A DNA stretch of 64,000 bases from Rhodospirillales bacterium (GTDB lineage: Bacteria > Pseudomonadota > Alphaproteobacteria > Rhodospirillales > Casp-alpha2): assembly GCA_021775095.1 (NCBI GenBank), contig JAJFII010000027.1, forward strand, positions 35,184 through 99,183, read 5' to 3'. The notes beneath the pieces are model-generated. The model searched no databases and was not told the DNA's origin. It saw only the letters and a program-made list of their open reading frames with translations. Of the stretch, positions 27,916-36,891 are shown piece by piece (within the stretch, counting starts at the first letter, position 1; each line of letters begins with the position of its first letter). The position numbers were made by a program, and so were the translations under genes.

Positions 27916-29451
27916 ATGGATCTTGAGCAAGCTCGGGCCGAGCGTAAGGCACGCCGTGAACAAAAGCGGCAAAAACGGGGAGGAAAGCAGGAGCTGATCA
28001 CGGTTCTGAAAAAAGCCTATGGCCATCACCAGGCAAACCAATTTACCGCAGCGATCCCGTTCTACGAAAAAGCTGTGGAGATGGATGCCAACAACTCAGA
28101 TTTACACAATAATTATGGCCTTACCCTAAAAGAGTTGGACCGTTGGGACGAAGCCATCTCCCAGTATCGACAAGCGGTCGCCATCGATCCGACAAACGCT
28201 GCCGCCTATAATAATTTGGGCAACGCCTTGGGCCATTTCGGACGTAACCATGAAGCCGTTAAAGCCTACAAAAGTGCCGTCGCCCTAAAACCGGATTTTG
28301 ACCAGTTTCTGAGTAATTTGGGGGTCGGTTACCGGGTCATCGCAAAATTTGCAGAAGCCGAGCAGGTTTTTAATAAAATATTGAAACTCAACCCGAATTT
28401 TGGTTCGGCCTATAGCAATCTGGCAACGGCGCAGAATGCCCTGGGCAATCGGCAGGAGGCATTGGCCAATTTCACCAAACGGTTTTACCTGGAGCGCGGC
28501 GAAAAACCCCTATTGCCAAATCACAAATCCTTTTTGACGACCAGCAAAGCCAAGATCGATCACGATATCGAACAGTTTCAGCACCTTCATGCCATCGGGA
28601 ACCGGGACCGACCTTTCGACCAAATGGCGGAACTTTATGAATCAGTGCGCAATGAAACCCGTTGGCCTACCGGTGATGAGCCCCTGGTTGCCTTATCTCC
28701 AGATCACCTTAAACGCATTGGTGCGTCCTATAACAGGGCGTTCTATGTGAGCCAGGCACCGGCACTGGAAAGCTCGGCAATCAACGCAGATCTGGATACC
28801 GATGCCATCACTAAGGCCTATTTTTCGGGCGTAGACGGCATTAAAGAAGTTGCCACGGTTGATGCCCTGTTGACGGAGGACGCGCTTGTTGCACTGCGCA
28901 AATTTTTACAACAAAGTACGATTTGGTATGACGTATACCGGAGAGGTTATTTAGGTGCTTATTTCGGCGAAGGGTTGGAATGTGGCCTTCTCCTGCAGAT
29001 CGCTGAAGAATTAAGCAAGAAATTCCCGGCAATTTTCAGAGACCATAAATTAAACCAGATCTGGGCCAATAAGTATGACAGCAAACTCAGCGGCATAGGT
29101 CTGCACGCGGATTTTGCGGCTGTAAATATCAACTTTTGGATAACCCCGGATGAAGCCAATTTGAACCCCGAAAATGGCGGTTTGGTGGTTTACGGTCACG
29201 AGGCGCCGCTGGATTGGGATTTCGAGTCCTATAACCGTGACGAACAAAAAATTCGCGGTTATTTAGATGATCATAACAGCCAAAGTACAGTGATTCCCTA
29301 TCGCTGTAATCGTATGGGAATTTTTAATTCAGACTTATTTCATGAGACGGATACAATTGATTTTAAACCGGGATATGAGAACAGGCGGATAAATGTAACC
29401 ATGTTATTCGGAACGCGACAAACCACCCATGAAGATGTCGTTGGAAGCTAA
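27916..29451 (+). CDS. TPR protein with C-terminal 2-oxoglutarate/Fe(II) oxygenase-like domain
   Basis: A 511-residue protein. After a basic N-terminus (RAERKARREQKRQKRGG) come about four TPR units (residues 35-175), for example NNYGLTLKELDRWDEAISQY and NNLGNALGHFGRNHEAVKAY. The C-terminal third has the layout of a double-stranded beta-helix dioxygenase: His397-X-Asp399 in GLHADFAAVN, distal His476 in SDLFHETD and an Arg490/491 for 2-oxoglutarate in NRRINVTML. No signal peptide is seen. It probably hydroxylates a protein or small molecule recognised through the TPRs. Substrate unknown. It follows the radical SAM gene on the same strand but behind its own candidate promoter. Confidence 0.75.
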   Translation: MDLEQARAERKARREQKRQKRGGKQELITVLKKAYGHHQANQFTAAIPFYEKAVEMDANNSDLHNNYGLTLKELDRWDEAISQYRQAVAIDPTNAAAYNNLGNALGHFGRNHEAVKAYKSAVALKPDFDQFLSNLGVGYRVIAKFAEAEQVFNKILKLNPNFGSAYSNLATAQNALGNRQEALANFTKRFYLERGEKPLLPNHKSFLTTSKAKIDHDIEQFQHLHAIGNRDRPFDQMAELYESVRNETRWPTGDEPLVALSPDHLKRIGASYNRAFYVSQAPALESSAINADLDTDAITKAYFSGVDGIKEVATVDALLTEDALVALRKFLQQSTIWYDVYRRGYLGAYFGEGLECGLLLQIAEELSKKFPAIFRDHKLNQIWANKYDSKLSGIGLHADFAAVNINFWITPDEANLNPENGGLVVYGHEAPLDWDFESYNRDEQKIRGYLDDHNSQSTVIPYRCNRMGIFNSDLFHETDTIDFKPGYENRRINVTMLFGTRQTTHEDVVGS

Positions 29452-29723
29452 AACCGTGCCACCCGCTTAACCTGGAGATTTGGATCAAATGAACGGGAAT
29501 AACTGGCAAAAGGATAGGCCCGTGCAGATGGTAACAAGTTGGACCGTGCCATGTCTGACGTCAATCGCTGCGGGAAGGATATCAAGGGCCCTCTTCTCGG
29601 CGGCCGCAACCGCGCCAACTTAAAGCCTTATAATTGCCATAAAAAGGCTTACGCTTGTGATCAGCTGGTGATCGGCTTGCGCTCTATTAAGATACCACAC
29701 GCGTTGATCAAGGAGAAACGGCA

Positions 29724-30086
29724 ATGCCTATTAACAACCACGTCTGGCGGTATCATCTTATCGCCTTGCTCGTCTTTTTCATGTCTGGGCAGCCAAGCCA
29801 CGCGGAAAGTCAGTCACAATCCGCCTGTGCCATACAGTTCGATCAGTGTCTAAAAAAATGCGATGTCAATTTTTCCGAACAACCCGGGCGTCGCGCGGCC
29901 TGTGTGCCCGTCTGCTCGGGGAAATTCGCAGCCTGTGATGCCGGTGTTGCCTATGAAAAAGCCAAACCCTGGTTGGAAGAACAAACCCGTAAAAGCAAAG
30001 AATTTTTCGATGGGCTTATTGAAAAATATGGAAAAAACAGCTCGCCTCCCGATCCTCTGGTAAAAATCCAGGGCGACGAAATATAG
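29724..30086 (+). CDS. Secreted small protein with mirrored CX6CX3C / CX3CX6C cysteines
   Basis: Not recognised. A 120-residue protein with a signal peptide (hydrophobic YHLIALLVFFMSG, likely cleavage after SHA). The mature part has six cysteines as C-X6-C-X3-C, about 20 residues, then C-X3-C-X6-C, the pattern expected for a helical hairpin stapled by disulfides. A charged helical stretch (AKPWLEEQTRKSKEFFDGLIEKYG) follows. AAGGAG 8 bases before the ATG supports the start. It probably acts in the periplasm. The arrangement is reminiscent of twin-CX3C hairpins, but homology is not claimed. Confidence 0.65.
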   Translation: MPINNHVWRYHLIALLVFFMSGQPSHAESQSQSACAIQFDQCLKKCDVNFSEQPGRRAACVPVCSGKFAACDAGVAYEKAKPWLEEQTRKSKEFFDGLIEKYGKNSSPPDPLVKIQGDEI

Positions 30087-30130
30087 GGCGCTCCAGAACA
30101 ACAATTTACTGGTTCTGTGACGTAAATATT

Positions 30131-30150
30131 GGCCCTTTCCGGGCCTATTT
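30131..30150 (+). terminator. Weak terminator-like hairpin
   Basis: GGCCC (30131-30135) pairs with GGGCC (30141-30145), followed by TATTT. A second inverted repeat CAGAAC/GTTCTG lies just upstream. The short stem and broken T-run make termination uncertain. Confidence 0.3.
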
Positions 30151-30257
30151 CGTTGCCATCGCCATGCTTTACTCGGTAGGTATAAGTTTGCTAGACAGGG
30201 TGCGCTATTCTGCGGCGAATTGACCGCGCCTAAATTAAACAGTGTGGGATAATATCC

Positions 30258-30944
30258 ATGATCCGAGTGTTTGTCGGTTTCGACGCGAGAGAAAACGTGT
30301 CTTTCCATGTGCTTTCAGAAAGTATCCATTCGCGGGCCTCGCAGCCTGTGTCCATTGCGCCGGTTTCCTTAGGGCAATTGGGAAATCTCATGTGGCGTCA
30401 GCGCAACGACCTGCAATCGACGGACTTTTCCTTTTCCCGTTTTTTGACCCCATATCTTTGTGATTTTGACGGCTGGGCGGTCTTCATGGATTGTGACATG
30501 TTGGTTCTCGATGACATTGCAAACCTATGGGCCCTGCGGGATGATCGCTATGCCGTTCAAGTTGTCAAACATGATCACCAACCGGTCGAAGAGACCAAGT
30601 TTTTGGGGGCACCTCAAACCAGATATGAGAAAAAAAACTGGTCAAGCGTGATGATGTTTAATTGTCAGAAGTGCCAAACGCTTACACCAGAATATGTCAA
30701 TACGGCGTCTGGGCTTGATCTCCATCGGTTCAATTGGCTGGAAGACGAGTCCTTGATTGGTGAACTGCCGCACCGCTGGAACCACCTGGTCGCCTACGAC
30801 CCACCGACCCCGGTTGGCGACATTTCCAATCTGCATTATACCATTGGCGGGCCCTACTTTTCTGAATATCGGGAAACTGAATATGCGGATGAGTGGTTCA
30901 GGGAACGTGAAGCCCTGTTAAAATGTGAACAGAGAAATTCCTGA
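30258..30944 (+). CDS. Glycosyltransferase-like protein (GT8-type DXD)
   Basis: A 228-residue protein starting MIRVFVGFDARENVSFHVL, as in bacterial nucleotide-sugar transferases of the GT8-like group. A DXD motif Asp78-Cys79-Asp80 lies in VFMDCDMLVLDD. A conserved KNWSSVMMFNC stretch and the C-terminal HYTIGGPYF region follow. It likely transfers a sugar to a surface glycan or protein. It is convergent with the TPR-glycosyltransferase gene, only 35 bases separating the two stops. Confidence 0.75.
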   Translation: MIRVFVGFDARENVSFHVLSESIHSRASQPVSIAPVSLGQLGNLMWRQRNDLQSTDFSFSRFLTPYLCDFDGWAVFMDCDMLVLDDIANLWALRDDRYAVQVVKHDHQPVEETKFLGAPQTRYEKKNWSSVMMFNCQKCQTLTPEYVNTASGLDLHRFNWLEDESLIGELPHRWNHLVAYDPPTPVGDISNLHYTIGGPYFSEYRETEYADEWFREREALLKCEQRNS

Positions 30945-30979
30945 TAGATCCGGTTTTACCGGTTATTGCATTTCCGGGT

Positions 30980-32728
30980 TCATAGGGTGCCGAGACGTGC
31001 ACAGACCTGCCCGATGACATAGGGCCAATCGTCTTCCTTGCGCTGGCGGAACAACTCGACGCTGGCGTACCAGGGACTGTCCGATCGCTTGAATAACCAG
31101 CGTTGCATGGGTGCTGCGGGTAACATAATCCATGTGGGGACACCCAATGCGCCAGCGATATGAACCGTCGTATTTGAGATCGAAATCACCAGATCCATAG
31201 CGGCAATTTGCGCCGCAAAATCATCAATACTGGCCATTTGGTCTATGGCTTGGTCATGAATTATCTGGCAATCCGTTGCCTGCTCAAAGGCCTGACGGCT
31301 GTCCGCTGTATCACCATATTGCAGGTCAACAAATTGAATGTCCGTAAACTGAGCAAGCGGTTTCAGGCTATCCAACGGGATGGATTTTGTCAGGCCGCGA
31401 CCATCAGAACTGTACCACGCCAGGCCAACAACTTTTTTTGTTGCTGTTGGGTTATAACGGTTTTTTAACAGATTTACGTGGTGACGGTCGGCTTTTAAAT
31501 AGGCGCGACCGTCGCCAAAGTCCGCTTCTTTGGTCCTTAAAAATTGCCCCAAACTGCCCGTCGCGATCTGAAAATCAAACGGGTGTGTTTGCAGCGCCTG
31601 GGGGGGATTATCCTCACGGCCGACGCATTCAATGACCGGAAAGGACCTTTCAAACAAAGGAACCAATCGGGGTTCCATTTCAAATGTAATACGAGCGCCG
31701 CGTTTTAAGAGATCGGTCAGTTGGCTGGCAAACATGATTTCGTCGCCAACACCTTGTTCACCCCATAACAAAAGCTGCTTACCAGACAGGTCTTCGCCTG
31801 ACCAGGCGGGTTGATTGAACGGGCGGTTAAAAAACGGCGGGCTGGTCCAACGCGCCTCATAATGGGCCCAGGCCTGGGGCCACTTTTCCTGATAAAAATA
31901 AAGAATGCTCAAGGCGATTTTACTGGATGATCGCCCCGGCTCCAACGTCAGGGCCTCTTGCAGCGCGGCTTCCGCATCGCCAAATTTTAACAAGGCTCCC
32001 AGTGAAAACCCCTTTAATGTCATAATTTCGGCGTCCCGGATACCGGCATCCATGGCGGCATTTGCAGTTTTTAAGGCGGCGCGCCAATTGCGCGACGACA
32101 TATGGCACTCGCCGAGAGCCTGGTAGGCCTCCAACAAGGTCGAATCATCTGCAATTAAGGCGTCATAGACCTCAATGGCCGCGACAAAATTTTCCCGTTT
32201 CATCAACAGGCTTGCCAGATTTAAGCGGGTTTTGATATCGTCGGGGCGAAATATTAAGCTGTTTCGATAGGACTCTTCGGCTTTTGCCAACTCACCGTGT
32301 TGAACGAGGGCTACACCAAGGCTGTTTAGGGCCCCTGGATTTCGGGAATTACCGAGCAGGGACCGTCGAAATGCGTTGATGGCCTCCTGGTACTCACCCA
32401 TTTCAAGCAGGCTTGTGCCGATTAATTCGCTTAAAACGGAATTATTCGGCTCCAGGGCGAGCCCCTGACGAAAATACCGAAGGGCCGAGGGGAATTTTTG
32501 CAAACCGAAGTCGATCATTCCCCTCAAATGCAAAAGATTAACCGCCGGGGGGAGGACTTTGATTAAAGCATCGATCTTTTCTGCTGCCGACGCGAAATCG
32601 CCCTTTTGGTAGTCGTCAACGGCGTCAGAATACTGTTGCTGAACTTGCTGTTGCAAATGGCCTTTTCTGTTGGCCCTGGTTCTATTGCGGCGTTTTGGCG
32701 ACCTTTTAGGATTTTTGTTGACCATCAT
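30980..32728 (-). CDS. TPR protein with C-terminal GT9/GT41-like glycosyltransferase domain
   Basis: A 582-residue protein. The N-terminus is very basic (NKNPKRSPKRRNRTRANRKG). About seven TPR units cover residues 30-280 (for example GALNSLGVALVQHGELAKAE). The C-terminal half contains GEQGVGDEIMFASQL and SNTTVHIAGALGVPTWIML, motifs of ADP-heptose-type transferases and of TPR-linked transferases. It probably glycosylates a protein or surface polymer. It lies downstream of the porin gene but behind that gene's terminator, so it needs its own promoter. Confidence 0.75.
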   Translation of the reverse strand: MMVNKNPKRSPKRRNRTRANRKGHLQQQVQQQYSDAVDDYQKGDFASAAEKIDALIKVLPPAVNLLHLRGMIDFGLQKFPSALRYFRQGLALEPNNSVLSELIGTSLLEMGEYQEAINAFRRSLLGNSRNPGALNSLGVALVQHGELAKAEESYRNSLIFRPDDIKTRLNLASLLMKRENFVAAIEVYDALIADDSTLLEAYQALGECHMSSRNWRAALKTANAAMDAGIRDAEIMTLKGFSLGALLKFGDAEAALQEALTLEPGRSSSKIALSILYFYQEKWPQAWAHYEARWTSPPFFNRPFNQPAWSGEDLSGKQLLLWGEQGVGDEIMFASQLTDLLKRGARITFEMEPRLVPLFERSFPVIECVGREDNPPQALQTHPFDFQIATGSLGQFLRTKEADFGDGRAYLKADRHHVNLLKNRYNPTATKKVVGLAWYSSDGRGLTKSIPLDSLKPLAQFTDIQFVDLQYGDTADSRQAFEQATDCQIIHDQAIDQMASIDDFAAQIAAMDLVISISNTTVHIAGALGVPTWIMLPAAPMQRWLFKRSDSPWYASVELFRQRKEDDWPYVIGQVCARLGTL

Positions 32729-32813
32729 ACCCTCACCGTTCCGCGTAGAGGTAGGATTTTAACCCCTTCGGTAACCTGTAGCCCCCGTCGCCGGGCCAGA
32801 CATAAGCCATAGG

Positions 32814-32847
32814 CAAAAGAAAACCGAAGCTCATAGAGCTTCGGTTT
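32814..32847 (-). terminator. Rho-independent terminator of the porin gene
   Basis: A perfect 12-bp stem AAACCGAAGCTC/GAGCTTCGGTTT (32821-32832 with 32836-32847) around a 3-base loop. On the - strand it runs directly into TTTTCTTTT. It lies 68 bases beyond the porin stop codon. Confidence 0.88.
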
Positions 32848-32914
32848 CCAATTTTTGTTGGTTCACGCTTGGGGCAATATGCCCATGGCGCGATCACATT
32901 TCCAATCGGCTAGA

Positions 32915-34036
32915 TTAGAAACCGATGTAAGTACCAACCAATGCCGTAGATACGTCATCGTATGAAGCGCCGGTGTTATCATCAAAGGAAGCATTTTCCC
33001 AAGATGCGAACACTGCAACACCTGCAGGCAGGTTTTGCTTCAAGTGTACGCCAACGGTTTCTGCATCGAAGTTATCGGTCGACGCTTCGTCAGAAGAAAC
33101 ATAGTTGATCGTAATCGCCGAATCACCCAAATTGCTCAAAGCGCTGGTGACATAACCAATTTCTGCGCCCCACTGGGAACCTTGGACGGTCGTCGTGTTA
33201 TTGTTGTCTTCCGTTCCATAATGGAAGTCAGCGCTAAAGCCACTGGCATGTTTGACGGCAATACCGGCACCATATGCGGCGTCGACGGTCGCAGATTGAA
33301 TGCTGCGGTACTGGGCAGCAGCAGCAATCTGGATGTCACCATAGGTAGCACCATAGGTTAAGCCTGCATCCCACTGGTCGCCATCAATGATGGACGCACC
33401 AAGGTTAAATCCACCAAAGCTGGGCAGATCATAACGAACATGGTCAGCACGGGTGCCGAAATAGCTGTCGAACTGTCCACCAGCGGTAAGAGCGGTATTT
33501 GCCTGAGTTGTGCCGTTGAAGATCAACGAATCACCAACATAGGTCATGCCCGCATTATTGTTACCAACACTGTCGAGACTTGGCCGGTTGTCAGAAGCGG
33601 TCGAGCTTTGACCGATGGTCAGTTTGCCCAAATTTGCGTGGGTGAACTGGATGTCAGTTCTACGGAAACCGAAGGCTCCGACATCACCGGCGTTGGCGTT
33701 ACCGGCTTTCGATGTAACCGAATTCCCAATATCGTTGGAGTTAGGAAGGTTTGCTTCCCAGGTGCCACCGACTTTAATAGATTCAGTCAGATCACCGGAA
33801 ATCAGGATACGAACACGCGAGTTGGTATCGTTTCCGCCATCGACGTGTGAAAAGCTGTTTGATCCGCCGGTATCAACATACAGAATGGAACGCGCAAGCC
33901 CGCCACTAATTACGACGCCGTTGTCGTTTCCGTTCGAGATCGAACCCGCGTCGGCCGGGCTGGAGACGACAGGAGCAGAAACAGCTACAAGAGCTGCTGC
34001 AGCGACGGACGCCTTAAGAGTTGTTTTGATATCCAC
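32915..34036 (-). CDS. Outer-membrane porin
   Basis: A general porin of the alphaproteobacterial type, 373 residues from the GTG at 34036. That start gives a textbook signal peptide (DIKTTLKASVAAAALVAVSAP, then cleavage near ADA), and AGGAGA lies 6 bases before it; the upstream in-frame ATG at 34051 would place this ribosome site inside the gene. The mature protein begins NGVVISGGLARSILYVDTGG, has alternating beta-strand periodicity and ends in a strand with a C-terminal aromatic (ALVGTYIGF), the BAM recognition signal. Strongly terminated and probably highly expressed. Confidence 0.88.
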   Translation of the reverse strand: MDIKTTLKASVAAAALVAVSAPVVSSPADAGSISNGNDNGVVISGGLARSILYVDTGGSNSFSHVDGGNDTNSRVRILISGDLTESIKVGGTWEANLPNSNDIGNSVTSKAGNANAGDVGAFGFRRTDIQFTHANLGKLTIGQSSTASDNRPSLDSVGNNNAGMTYVGDSLIFNGTTQANTALTAGGQFDSYFGTRADHVRYDLPSFGGFNLGASIIDGDQWDAGLTYGATYGDIQIAAAAQYRSIQSATVDAAYGAGIAVKHASGFSADFHYGTEDNNNTTTVQGSQWGAEIGYVTSALSNLGDSAITINYVSSDEASTDNFDAETVGVHLKQNLPAGVAVFASWENASFDDNTGASYDDVSTALVGTYIGF

Positions 34037-34481
34037 TTGGTCTCTCCTCATAAATTAACAGCGGGGTTGTCCGCCTGACTTCGATTGAGTTCGGATTTCC
34101 TGAATCAATTAATACAGATAACCCCATTACTCTGGTGATTTGCAGTGTACGTATTTTTGGCGAGACTCAAAGGGAAAAAGTTTGGTTTTGAAGATTTTCG
34201 ATTACAGTGTGTGTTTTTTGCAACACTACGGTTTGTCGAAGCCAACCGGTTCCCTTAACCGCCGCCCTGCGTCGGAAGTGGTACATCTTGTAAACGTAAG
34301 ATGAATAATTGGTGCATATGGTGAACCGAATCGAAATCGCGACAAAAATATTGATAATTATTTTTCCGATTTAATGGGCTAAATAGCTGTTTTGAATCTT
34401 TTATCGCTGGCTTTTTTTTTAATGTTCGATTTTTGATTTCTCTTTTTTTTAACGGGTCGATAGACAATTTCCGGGAGAAAG
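34037..34481. other. 445-base region between the divergent porin and small Cys-rich genes
   Basis: AT-rich, with long T/A runs (for example around 34418-34450). It must hold the porin promoter on the - strand. A loose TTGAGT-15-TACACT pair is visible on that strand at about 34146-34172, below a convincing match. No gene is supported; short - strand frames here start or end without ribosome sites. Confidence 0.35.
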
Positions 34482-34745
34482 ATGGCTGTTATTTCGGATA
34501 CCCGCGGATTTTTGCAGAATCCTTTTGCCCGTAAACACGATGAAAAGGCCTGCCGATACTGCCTCTTTATGGGGCGTTGCACCAACCCCGGCAAAAAACC
34601 GCAATGTTGTCGATTGTTGCTTGGGCGGGCAGATTTGCTTTATCCGGTTGGCAATCTAAAACCTCCGCCAGATACCTCTTTTGATGTTTTTCTTATATCA
34701 TATGGCATATGGGCTTCCTATTTTACGGTTTGCTTGCCTGCATAG
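34482..34745 (+). CDS. Small cysteine-rich protein, unknown function
   Basis: Not recognised. An 87-residue frame with a good GGGAGAAAG 2-10 bases before the ATG. It has CRYC, then C six residues later, then CC (five Cys between residues 24 and 43), suggesting metal or Fe-S binding, and a hydrophobic C-terminal stretch. It is divergent from the porin. No signal peptide. The coding call rests on the ribosome site and Cys pattern, so it is moderate. Confidence 0.45.
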   Translation: MAVISDTRGFLQNPFARKHDEKACRYCLFMGRCTNPGKKPQCCRLLLGRADLLYPVGNLKPPPDTSFDVFLISYGIWASYFTVCLPA

Positions 34746-35100
34746 GGCGTATTTAATCTGGCCTCCCCTATACCCCTATATAGCGAACTGATTACAGCAA
34801 ACCGATGCCTGCCCCGGTCGGATCAAAGGGCGTGAAGCCGCGTCGAATGGCGGCGAACCGTTTTTTAAGCGAAGACACTAGGAGCAATCAACGGCGTACC
34901 CGTATGGGACCCGAAGGGAACCCGAAGGGAACCAGGGGTCCAATTTCAGGGCCTGGATCAGTTAATATTGGTAATTTGACCGCCATCCCATTAGGTCGAT
35001 TGTCACTGCTATGGGTTCATTGCCTCCTTATGATATAGGACTGGCAGTAAATGGCATGGTGGCTTATTTCAATGCCAGCTAAACCGTCAAGGACCCAATC
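34746..35100. other. 355-base leader region before gor
   Basis: No convincing gene. It contains two perfect tandem copies of CCCGAAGGGAA (34910-34931). A 77-residue frame at 34805-35038 reads through the repeat and has no good ribosome site, so it is not called. The end near 35020-35050 could carry the gor promoter, but no clear -35/-10 pair is seen. Confidence 0.35.
34910..34931. repeat. Tandem 11-bp repeat (CCCGAAGGGAA)x2
   Basis: Two exact adjacent copies. Each unit contains the inverted pair CCC/GGG, so the array can fold several ways. Possible leader structure of gor or a small simple repeat. Confidence 0.5.
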
Positions 35101-36453
35101 ATGACCTCTTACGATTACGACTTAATCACCATCGGTGCAGGATCTGGCGGTGTTCGCGCGTCGCGCATGGCGGCCGGCACGGGCGCACGTGTGGCTGTTA
35201 TTGAAAGCCTGCGGACCGGTGGCACCTGTGTGATGCGCGGATGTGTCCCAAAAAAGCTGCTGGTATATGGGTCCCATTTTGCCCACGATTTTGAAGATTC
35301 CCTTGGATTCGGCTGGCAACAGGCGAAGCCGGACTTCCACTGGACTAAGTTAATTGACGCTAAAAACAAAGAGCTCGACCGTTTGGAGGGCATTTATCAC
35401 ACTTTACTTAAAAATGCCGGTGTCGAAGAACTGATGGGGAAAGGCAAACTTGTCGGTCGCCATGAAGTCGAGGTTAACGGACGGATCCTCTCGGCGGAAA
35501 CCATACTGATCGCCACCGGTGGCTGGCCGACCCTGCCGGAGATCCCGGGTATTGAACATGCTGTGACGTCCAACGAGGCCCTCGATCTTCCAACCTTGCC
35601 AAAACGCATCGCCATCGTCGGCGGCGGATATATTGCCGTGGAGTTTGCCGGAATTTTCAACGCCCTGGGATCAGAAGTCCATGAAATCATCCGCGCTGAA
35701 AAGGTTCTTCGCGGATTCGACGACGCCATGCGCACTGGCCTCCAGGAGGAATTGATCAAAAAGGGAATTCAAATCCACAACGGCGTAAATGTAACGCGTA
35801 TCGAGGCAACAGAAGCCGGAGCCTTTACCCTCGGTTTTGACGTCGGCGCCCCCTTGCAAGTCGATTTGGTGATGTATGCGACGGGACGGGCACCCAATAC
35901 CCAAGGGATCGGTCTCGAAACCGCTGGTGTTGCAACAAACGGCAAAGGTGCCATAGCCGTCGATGGCTTTTCAAAAACCAATATCGACAACATTTATGCG
36001 ATCGGCGACGTCACCGATCGTATTAATCTTACCCCTGTTGCCCTGGCTGAAGGCATGGCCTTTGTCGATACGGTCTACCGCAACACCCCGACCGCTGCCG
36101 ACCGTGAAAACGTCGCATCCGCCGTATTCAGCCAGCCGCCCATCGCAACCGTTGGATTGACCGAACACGAAGCTGTGGCCCAAGGCCCAATCGATGTTTA
36201 TGAATCAAGTTTCACCAACATGAAACATTCCTTGTCAGGGCGCGATGAAAAATCAATTATGAAGCTGATTGTCGATCAAAAAACCGACCGGGTGCTGGGG
36301 TGCCATATGCTCGGATCCGACAGCCCGGAGATCATCCAGGGCATCGCAATAGCCGTTAAATGCGGCGCAACAAAAGCCCAGTTTGATGCGACGATTGGCA
36401 TCCATCCCACCGCCGCCGAGGAGTTTGTGACGATGCGGCAGAAACGCGTTTAA
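35101..36453 (+). CDS. gor: Glutathione-disulfide reductase
   Basis: A 450-residue FAD flavoenzyme that reduces GSSG with NADPH. The FAD-binding IGAGSGGVRASRMAA is at 11-25. The redox pair is Cys43/Cys48 in GGTCVMRGCVPKK. The NADPH-binding GGGYIAVEFAGIF lies near 178, and the C-terminal catalytic GIHPTAAEEFVTM is present. It closely follows plant/proteobacterial Gor. No neighbour is in the same unit; the convergent STAS gene ends 11 bases downstream. Confidence 0.94.
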   Translation: MTSYDYDLITIGAGSGGVRASRMAAGTGARVAVIESLRTGGTCVMRGCVPKKLLVYGSHFAHDFEDSLGFGWQQAKPDFHWTKLIDAKNKELDRLEGIYHTLLKNAGVEELMGKGKLVGRHEVEVNGRILSAETILIATGGWPTLPEIPGIEHAVTSNEALDLPTLPKRIAIVGGGYIAVEFAGIFNALGSEVHEIIRAEKVLRGFDDAMRTGLQEELIKKGIQIHNGVNVTRIEATEAGAFTLGFDVGAPLQVDLVMYATGRAPNTQGIGLETAGVATNGKGAIAVDGFSKTNIDNIYAIGDVTDRINLTPVALAEGMAFVDTVYRNTPTAADRENVASAVFSQPPIATVGLTEHEAVAQGPIDVYESSFTNMKHSLSGRDEKSIMKLIVDQKTDRVLGCHMLGSDSPEIIQGIAIAVKCGATKAQFDATIGIHPTAAEEFVTMRQKRV

Positions 36454-36464
36454 TTGATGGTCGG

Positions 36465-36809
36465 TTAATGGATTTCAAAGACCGTATCAAGCTGGAACAA
36501 TTCGACCAGTTCCCTGACCGATCCGGATGCCCCGCGCAGGGCGATGGTTTTGCCTTTTTCCTGAGCAGATTTATTAAATCCAATCAGTAATCCGACACCG
36601 GCTGAATCGATAAATTCCAGATCAGCCAGATCAATAATAATCTGTTTTATGGTCGGCGAATCCAGTGCATCCAGCACCTGGCCGGTATCTGGGCAATCGC
36701 CAAACTCCAGTCGCCCCCTCAGGCTAAATACCTGAGCGTCGCCGTCCTTGTGGCTTGAAAATTCTAACAACCGCCCATATCCATTTTCGGAACCTTTTGT
36801 TATGCTCAA
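36465..36809 (-). CDS. STAS-domain anti-sigma-factor antagonist
   Basis: A 114-residue single STAS domain. The phosphorylatable Ser69 lies in LEFIDSAGVGLL. The start is a TTG at 36809: an in-frame TGA lies shortly upstream and no ATG is near the conserved region. It is divergent from an HATPase gene whose product fits as its kinase, followed by a PP2C phosphatase. Together they form a partner-switching set of the RsbV/RsbW/RsbU kind. The ultimate target (sigma factor or enzyme) is not encoded here. Confidence 0.82.
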   Translation of the reverse strand: MSITKGSENGYGRLLEFSSHKDGDAQVFSLRGRLEFGDCPDTGQVLDALDSPTIKQIIIDLADLEFIDSAGVGLLIGFNKSAQEKGKTIALRGASGSVRELVELFQLDTVFEIH

Positions 36810-36891
36810 GATCTGTGCTGCCCCAATTCGTCAGCTTCTTGTAATTCTTAACGTAATAAAAAAATGTTAACAGAGAATTCAATCCTTCACC

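Noticed and set aside
34146..34172. Porin promoter candidate TTGAGT-15-TACACT (- strand)
   Set aside because: Spacer of 15 and poor box match; not convincing enough to list as a separate site.
34805..35038. 77-residue frame in the gor leader
   Set aside because: Weak start, passes through the 11-bp tandem repeat, and no recognisable feature.
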